This document shows, piece by piece, positions 59,895 through 64,000 of a stretch of 64,000 nucleotides of DNA; within the stretch, counting starts at the first letter, position 1; every line of letters begins with the position of its first letter. The notes under the pieces are model-generated. The model was not told the DNA's origin and did not search any database. It saw nothing but the letters and a program-made list of their open reading frames with translations. The DNA lies in the NCBI GenBank assembly GCA_937872175.1, contig CALMPI010000050.1, positions 1-64,000 of the forward strand, written 5' to 3'. The translations under genes and the position numbers were made by a program. This DNA comes from an uncultured Flavobacteriales bacterium (GTDB taxonomy: Bacteria > Bacteroidota > Bacteroidia > Flavobacteriales_F > PHOS-HE28).

Positions 59895-60683
59895 TCACGG
59901 CCGGCCCAGCACGTCATCCATGGTGAACAGGCCGCGCCGCGCGTGGACCGGGTCCGCCAGCCATTCCGCCGCAAGCACTGCGCCCGTGGCGAAGCCGCCC
60001 CGACCAAAGGCCTCATGCGTGATGATGATGCGGTCGTCCGCGCTGGTCCACTGCACGCTGTGCTTGCCGGGCACCTCGCCGGTGCGCTCGCTGTGTATGG
60101 GGACGGTGGCAGGAGCCATGCCTTCGCCGATGGCTACGGCAGGCGAAGCAGGGGCAGGAGCTGTGGCAGGGGCAGCAGAAGGCGCAGGGGCAGGGGCGAG
60201 GGACCATCCCGTATAGCCGGCGTGCTGCAGGTCGATGTCGCGGGCCAGGGTGATGGCCGTGCCGCTGGGCGCGTCCAGCTTATGCACGTGGTGCACCTCG
60301 TCCAGCCGCACCCGGTAGTCGTCGCGGCCGTCCATCAGCCCGGCCAGCAGGCGGTTGATGCGGAAGAAGAGGTTGACGCCGATGCTGAAGTTGCTGGCCC
60401 ACAGCACCGCGCCGCCCTGGGCGTTCACCAGCTCCCGCACCTCCGGCAGGCGGTCGTTCCACCCCGTGGTGCCCACCACCGCCGGCACGCCGGCCTCCAC
60501 GCACAGGCGGATGTTGTCCACGGCGTGCGCAGGCCGGCTGAACTCGATGGCGACATCGCAGCCGGTGGGCGGTGTGCCCGCGTTGGCCGAGCCCACCTTC
60601 AGGGCGATGGCATGGCCGCGGCGCAGGGCGGCCTCTTCGATGGCGCGGCCCATGCGGCCGGTGCCGTAAAGTGCGATCTTCAT
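59895..60683 (-). CDS. dapB: 4-hydroxy-tetrahydrodipicolinate reductase with Ala/Pro microsatellite insertion
   Basis: A 262-residue enzyme of the lysine/diaminopimelate pathway. Dinucleotide-binding MKIALYGTGRMGRAIEE, GTTGW, NFSIGVNLFF and the catalytic DEVHHVHKLDAPSGTA (His and Lys) are intact. Between the catalytic motif and the returning strand VPIHSERTGEVPGKH it carries a low-complexity stretch, residues 163-184 (APAPAPSAAPATAPAPAS), from a GGGGCA-type repeat. Relatives have only a short loop there. The C-terminal GGFATGAVLAAEWLA is normal. Confidence 0.94.
   Translation of the reverse strand: MKIALYGTGRMGRAIEEAALRRGHAIALKVGSANAGTPPTGCDVAIEFSRPAHAVDNIRLCVEAGVPAVVGTTGWNDRLPEVRELVNAQGGAVLWASNFSIGVNLFFRINRLLAGLMDGRDDYRVRLDEVHHVHKLDAPSGTAITLARDIDLQHAGYTGWSLAPAPAPSAAPATAPAPASPAVAIGEGMAPATVPIHSERTGEVPGKHSVQWTSADDRIIITHEAFGRGGFATGAVLAAEWLADPVHARRGLFTMDDVLGRP
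60132..60197. repeat. GGGGCA-type hexamer repeat inside dapB
   Basis: A degenerate hexamer repeat (GCAGGGGCAGGAGCTGTGGC and on) translated as Ala-Pro on the minus strand. It is the same repeat type as at 1-107. Confidence 0.85.
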
Positions 60684-60708
60684 GCGGTGAAGGTCGGGCG
60701 CTTCACGC

Positions 60709-61254
60709 TCACCACCCCACGCACAGCGTCAGTCCCACGGCCCGTTGGGCTGCCAGGTCCAGGCCCGGCCGCAGCTGCAGGCTCAGGTCGTCGCCCACGT
60801 CGAACCGCACGAAGTGCGCGTCCACCGTGGCGTCCACGATGGTGAGCACGTACACCAGGGTGAGGCCCACGTAGCTCAGGTCCATCCAGCGCCGGTAGGT
60901 GTCGGCCACGTCGCGCACGGCCCCGGCGGAGAACTCCCCGTTGAACTCGTCCACCGTGCCCGGGTCCCCGTCCACCAGCGCGATGTAGGCGTCGCGGTAG
61001 CGGTTGTACTCGCGGGTGTTGTTGACGATGAAGTAGGCCGACACGCCGAGCCCCGCGGCCACGATGGGCACCTTCCAGTACTTGCGGTTGTACACCTGGC
61101 CGGCCCCCGGCAGCAGCGCGCTGTAGAGGGCCGCCCTGCCGGGCTTGTGGCGCAGGCGCCAGGAGGGCACGCTGTCCGACGGGGCGGTGTTGCGCTGGGC
61201 GTGCAGCCCGGCGGCCAGGGGAAGAAGGAGCAGCAGCAGCAGGCAGCGGCGCAT
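60709..61254 (-). CDS. DUF5683 family protein
   Basis: A 181-residue exported or membrane protein. The signal peptide ends GLHAQ. The DUF5683 signature follows: KPGRAALYSALLPGAGQVYN, RKYWKVPIVAAGLG, then YFIVNNTREYNRYRDAY and YRRWMDLSYVGLTLVYVLTIVDA. Function unknown. It is conserved beside parB and dapB in Bacteroidota. ATG 61254, 8 nt after the parB stop; a TTG at 61266 is less likely. Confidence 0.87.
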   Translation of the reverse strand: MRRCLLLLLLLPLAAGLHAQRNTAPSDSVPSWRLRHKPGRAALYSALLPGAGQVYNRKYWKVPIVAAGLGVSAYFIVNNTREYNRYRDAYIALVDGDPGTVDEFNGEFSAGAVRDVADTYRRWMDLSYVGLTLVYVLTIVDATVDAHFVRFDVGDDLSLQLRPGLDLAAQRAVGLTLCVGW

Positions 61255-61262
61255 GGCGGGGC

Positions 61263-62168
61263 TCAACTGCCCAGCTTGGCCAGCAGGGACGCCAGTTCGT
61301 CGCCGTTGCGGAAGACGATCTCAATGCGGCCCTTGCCCTGGGCGTTCTGCTTCACGGCAACCTTGGTGCCGAAGCGCTGGCTCAGCTGCCTGGCGGTCTG
61401 CTTGTGCAGGGCACCGCTCAGCTTGGAGGCGCCGCTGGGCACGGGCCCCCGTTTGGCGGTGCGGGCCAGGTCCTCCACCTCGCGCACGCTCAGCTGGCTC
61501 TCCACGATGCGGCGGTACAGGTCCACCTGCTGGTCCGGGTCGCTGAGGGCCAGCAGGGCGCGGGCGTGGCCCATGCCGATCTGCCGCTGGCGGATGCCCA
61601 GCTGCACCTCGGGCGGCAGCTTCAGCAGCCGCAGGTAGTTGGTCACCGTCGTGCGGTCCTTGCCCACCTTTTCGCTGAGCTGCTCCTGGGTGAGCTTCAC
61701 CTCGTCGATGAGGCGCTCGAAGCTGATGGCCACCTCGATGGCGTCCAGGTCCTCGCGCTGGATGTTCTCCACCAGCGCCATCTCCAGCATGGCCTCGTCG
61801 TTGGCGATGCGGATGTAGGCGGGGATCTCGGTGAGGCCGGCGGCCTGGCTGGCGCGGAAGCGGCGCTCGCCGCTGATCAGCTGGTACTTGTCATAACCCA
61901 CCTTGCGCACGGTCACCGGCTGGATCACGCCCAGCTGGCGGATGCTGAGGCTCAGCTCGGTGAGCGCCTCGGGGCTGAAGTGGGTGCGGGGCTGGAAGGG
62001 GTTGGGCTCGATGTGCGCCACGGGGATGGTGGCCACGTGGCCCGTGCTGCGCACCGGTGCACCCGCAGCCACACCGATATCGCTGCTCGAAGGCCGTTCG
62101 GTGAGGTCCGCGCCGCTGTCCTCCAGGAGGGCGCTCAGGCCACGCCCCAGGCCGCGTTTCTTGGTCAT
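61263..62168 (-). CDS. parB: chromosome-partitioning protein ParB
   Basis: A 301-residue ParB/Spo0J-type CTPase that loads on parS sites. N-terminal [15 protein letters not shown] (ParA-contact region), the CTP-binding boxes [18 protein letters not shown] and [14 protein letters not shown] with [13 protein letters not shown], and the helix-turn-helix with [22 protein letters not shown]-terminal dimerisation segment ends the protein. Its ATG overlaps the parA stop. Confidence 0.96.
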   Translation of the reverse strand: MTKKRGLGRGLSALLEDSGADLTERPSSSDIGVAAGAPVRSTGHVATIPVAHIEPNPFQPRTHFSPEALTELSLSIRQLGVIQPVTVRKVGYDKYQLISGERRFRASQAAGLTEIPAYIRIANDEAMLEMALVENIQREDLDAIEVAISFERLIDEVKLTQEQLSEKVGKDRTTVTNYLRLLKLPPEVQLGIRQRQIGMGHARALLALSDPDQQVDLYRRIVESQLSVREVEDLARTAKRGPVPSGASKLSGALHKQTARQLSQRFGTKVAVKQNAQGKGRIEIVFRNGDELASLLAKLGS

Positions 62169-62980
62169 TGCTCCTCGGGGATGGCGATCACGCGCTCCGA
62201 ACCGGGGATGCGTGTCATGTCGTTCTTCTGCAGGATCTCGCGCGCCAGGTTCAGGTAGTTCACCGCGCCCTTGCTGCTCGCGTCGTGCATGATGATGGTC
62301 TGTCCATGGCTGGGCGCTTCACCCAGGGCCACGTTGCGGTGCACCACCGTGTCGAACACCAGCTGCTGGAAGTGGGTCTTCACTTCCTCCACCACCTGGT
62401 TGGCCAGGCGCAGGCGGCTGTCGTACATCGTCAGCAGCATGCCTTCGATCACGAGCTCCGGGTTCAGGCGCTGCTGCACGATCTTGATGGTGTTCAGCAG
62501 CTTGCCGAGGCCTTCCAGTGCGAAGTATTCGCACTGCACCGGCACGATCACGCTGTCCGCCGCGGTCAGCGCGTTCACGGTCACCAGGCCCAGGCTGGGG
62601 CTGCAGTCGATGATGATCAGGTCGTACTGGTCGCGCAGCGGGTCGAGCACCTTCTTCATCTGGCGCTCCCGCTCGCTCATGTCGATCATCTCGATCTCGG
62701 CGCCCACCAGGTCGATGTGGCCCGGCAGCAGGTCGAGGTTCGGGTTGTCGGTGCCCAACACCACCTCGCTGGCCGGGGTGCCGTTGATGATGCACTCATA
62801 GATGCTGGCCTTCACGTTGCGCGGGTCGAAGCCCACGCCGCTGGTGGCGTTGGCCTGCGGGTCGGCGTCCACCAACAGGGTGCGGCGCTCCAGCACGCCG
62901 AAGCAGGCGGCCAGGTTGATGGCGGTGGTGGTCTTGCCCACGCCGCCTTTCTGGTTCACAATGGCGATGATCTTGGACAT
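62165..62980 (-). CDS. parA: chromosome-partitioning ATPase ParA
   Basis: A 271-residue Walker-type ATPase of the ParA/Soj family. Deviant Walker [16 protein letters not shown] near the N-terminus, [14 protein letters not shown], and [17 protein letters not shown]. It drives segregation of the origin region together with ParB. The start [10 protein letters not shown] at 62980 is the usual one. Length normal. Confidence 0.96.
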   Translation of the reverse strand: MSKIIAIVNQKGGVGKTTTAINLAACFGVLERRTLLVDADPQANATSGVGFDPRNVKASIYECIINGTPASEVVLGTDNPNLDLLPGHIDLVGAEIEMIDMSERERQMKKVLDPLRDQYDLIIIDCSPSLGLVTVNALTAADSVIVPVQCEYFALEGLGKLLNTIKIVQQRLNPELVIEGMLLTMYDSRLRLANQVVEEVKTHFQQLVFDTVVHRNVALGEAPSHGQTIIMHDASSKGAVNYLNLAREILQKNDMTRIPGSERVIAIPEEQ

Positions 62981-63131
62981 GGCTGTCGGTCGGCCTGGTT
63001 CAGTGCCCTTCAAGAAAACGTTGGGTCAACGGTTATGGCCGGCGCAAAGAAGGGCAGGGGAGGCTCCCCGTCGATGTTGATAACAAGGCGATTTTTGAAC
63101 AACCTGCTGTCGGCGTGGCGGGGCGTGCCGT

Positions 63132-63494
63132 TCAGCCGTCCTTCCGCTCCAGGTCGTCGAAGTCCACGTCCGTGAACCGGTCGCCGCCTTCGGCCGGCGG
63201 TGTGGCCTCGGGGTCACGCGGCGGTTGGTCGGCCTGGTACTGGCCCGTGGCCCGCAACCGGTCGATCTCGTCGAAGGCGTCGTGCAGGCCATCGAGGAAC
63301 TTGTCGAAGTCCTCCTTGTACAGGAAGATCTTGTGCTTCTCGTAGGTCGCCGTGCCGTCCGGGTTGCTGTGTTTCTTGCTCTCGGTGATGGTGAGGAAGA
63401 GGTCGCGGCCGCGGGTGCTCTTCACATCGAAGAAATACGTGCGCTTGCCGGCCCTCACGGCCTTGGAGTACACATCCTCACGGTCGTCCGCCAT
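63132..63494 (-). CDS. DUF3276 / PUR-alpha-like nucleic-acid-binding protein
   Basis: A 120-residue protein with one PUR-type repeat: VYSKAVRAGKRTYFFDVKST, DLFLTITESKK and KHKIFLYKEDFDKFLDGL. An acidic, Pro-rich tail follows. DUF3276 members of Bacteroidota resemble the PUR-alpha single-stranded nucleic-acid binders (the Borrelia homologue binds DNA and RNA). The ATG at 63494 lies 23 nt after TATCTTTG. Confidence 0.88.
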   Translation of the reverse strand: MADDREDVYSKAVRAGKRTYFFDVKSTRGRDLFLTITESKKHSNPDGTATYEKHKIFLYKEDFDKFLDGLHDAFDEIDRLRATGQYQADQPPRDPEATPPAEGGDRFTDVDFDDLERKDG

Positions 63495-63517
63495 CGCTGG
63501 GTCCGGTTTCGGTCAAC

Positions 63518-63525
63518 CAAAGATA
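63518..63525 (-). promoter_or_regulatory. -7 promoter element (TATCTTTG)
   Basis: An exact TAnnTTTG match on the minus strand, 23 nt before the ATG at 63494. Confidence 0.6.
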
Positions 63526-63556
63526 GAAGGACATCCGGACCGGGCAAGGGGGCGCC

Positions 63557-64000
63557 TCACGCCTCACGCGCCTCCTCCAGCAGCTGCTCCTGATGCAGGC
63601 GGGCATAGATGCCGCCCTTCGCCAGTAGGGTCGCGTGGTCGCCCTCCTCGGTCACCCGACCGTGGTCGAGCACCAGGATGTGGTCCGCATCCTGCACGGC
63701 GCTGATGCGGTGGCTGATCAGGACCGTGGTGCGACCGGTGTCGCGTTGCGCGCGGAGGTCGCGCAGGAAGGCCGCCTCCGTGGCGGTGTCCACGGCGCTC
63801 AACGGGTCGTCCAGGATGAGGATGCGGGGCCTCGTGGCCAGGGCCCTGGCGATGCTCACCCGCTGCTTCTGGCCGCCGCTGAGCGTCACGCCGCGCTCGC
63901 CCAGCAACGTATCGTACCCCTTCGGGAAGCCCGTGATGTTCTCGTGCACCTGGGCCTGCCGGGAGGCCGTGGTGATAAGCGCCTCGTCCGCGCCATCGGC
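63557..64000 (-). CDS. ABC exporter, C-terminal part of ATPase domain (cut by window edge)
   Basis: 148 residues up to the right edge; the gene continues outside. Signature motif [16 protein letters not shown], Walker [14 protein letters not shown], and the switch His in [20 protein letters not shown], followed by [20 protein letters not shown]. The fragment resembles the ATPase half of multidrug/lipid exporters (MdlB/MsbA type), usually preceded by a six-helix membrane domain in the same protein. Substrate unknown. Confidence 0.92.
   Translation of the reverse strand, partial: ADGADEALITTASRQAQVHENITGFPKGYDTLLGERGVTLSGGQKQRVSIARALATRPRILILDDPLSAVDTATEAAFLRDLRAQRDTGRTTVLISHRISAVQDADHILVLDHGRVTEEGDHATLLAKGGIYARLHQEQLLEEAREA

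Noticed and set aside
63075-63083. DnaA box (TGTTGATAA) suggesting an origin upstream of parA
   Set aside because: A single imperfect box without an AT-rich unwinding region or dnaA; not enough for oriC.
62165-63131. parS site near parAB
   Set aside because: I found no TGTTTCACGTGAAACA-like 16-bp palindrome in the parAB region; parS probably lies outside the window.

Overview
The window is 64 kb of very GC-rich DNA from a member of the Bacteroidota, most likely an uncultivated high-GC relative of the Flavobacteriales. Evidence: several proteins end in type IX secretion (T9SS) type A sorting domains; a PorD-like T9SS protein is present; many genes belong to families typical of Bacteroidota (DUF4835, DUF5683, DUF5723, DUF6089, DUF3276, DUF4468, DUF3667); gene orders typical of the phylum occur (serC-serA-DUF1015, bamD-rpoZ-coaBC-porD-recN, parA-parB-DUF5683-dapB-lepB, thrS-infC-rpmI-rplT); Shine-Dalgarno sites are rare; and many genes are preceded by a -7 promoter element of the TAnnTTTG type.

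Layout. 1-170: GGGGCA-type hexamer microsatellite. 171-14.2 kb: desaturase, an outer membrane protein, a serine biosynthesis operon, a secreted copper monooxygenase, a ferredoxin divergent from an acyl-CoA reductase, tRNA-Ala(CGC), secreted endonuclease I and an RNA-modifying enzyme. 14.3-16.7 kb: DUF4412 protein, then an LD-carboxypeptidase gene whose 5' end is duplicated on either side of a DUF2442/DUF4160 pair. 16.7-19.0 kb: an AT-rich accessory island that looks like two integron-type gene cassettes. One carries a DUF4468 lipoprotein-like protein, the other a fusion of a catalytically degenerate tyrosine recombinase with a C-terminal HEPN domain. 19.1-25.9 kb: metG, an antitoxin with an amber-interrupted ParE-type toxin, a three-gene tailoring cluster and a subtilase lipoprotein. 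26-29.3 kb: translation operon. 29.3-39 kb: membrane and lipid genes, then the bamD-rpoZ-coaBC-porD-recN operon, with an unusual CATGTGNN octamer array just upstream of recN. 39-48.2 kb: one operon of T9SS cargo (three delta-60 propeller paralogues and a roughly 1,430-residue beta-helix protein) showing recent duplication and a possible phase-variable G10 tract. 48.4-56.2 kb: fabI, a DUF5723 protein, and a TPR/pseudo-caspase gene followed by a propeller-receptor adenylate cyclase. 56.1-64 kb: Nudix hydrolase, two signal peptidases, dapB, DUF5683, parB, parA, a DUF3276 protein and the end of an ABC exporter gene.

The most unusual material is the cassette island with its recombinase-HEPN fusion. 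Next come the T9SS operon (duplication, orphan sorting domain, homopolymer frameshift), the inactive caspase-like protein coupled to a receptor cyclase, and three housekeeping genes (ldcA, metG, dapB) that carry in-frame palindromic or microsatellite insertions. All functional statements come from reading the sequence; no search or fold prediction was run.
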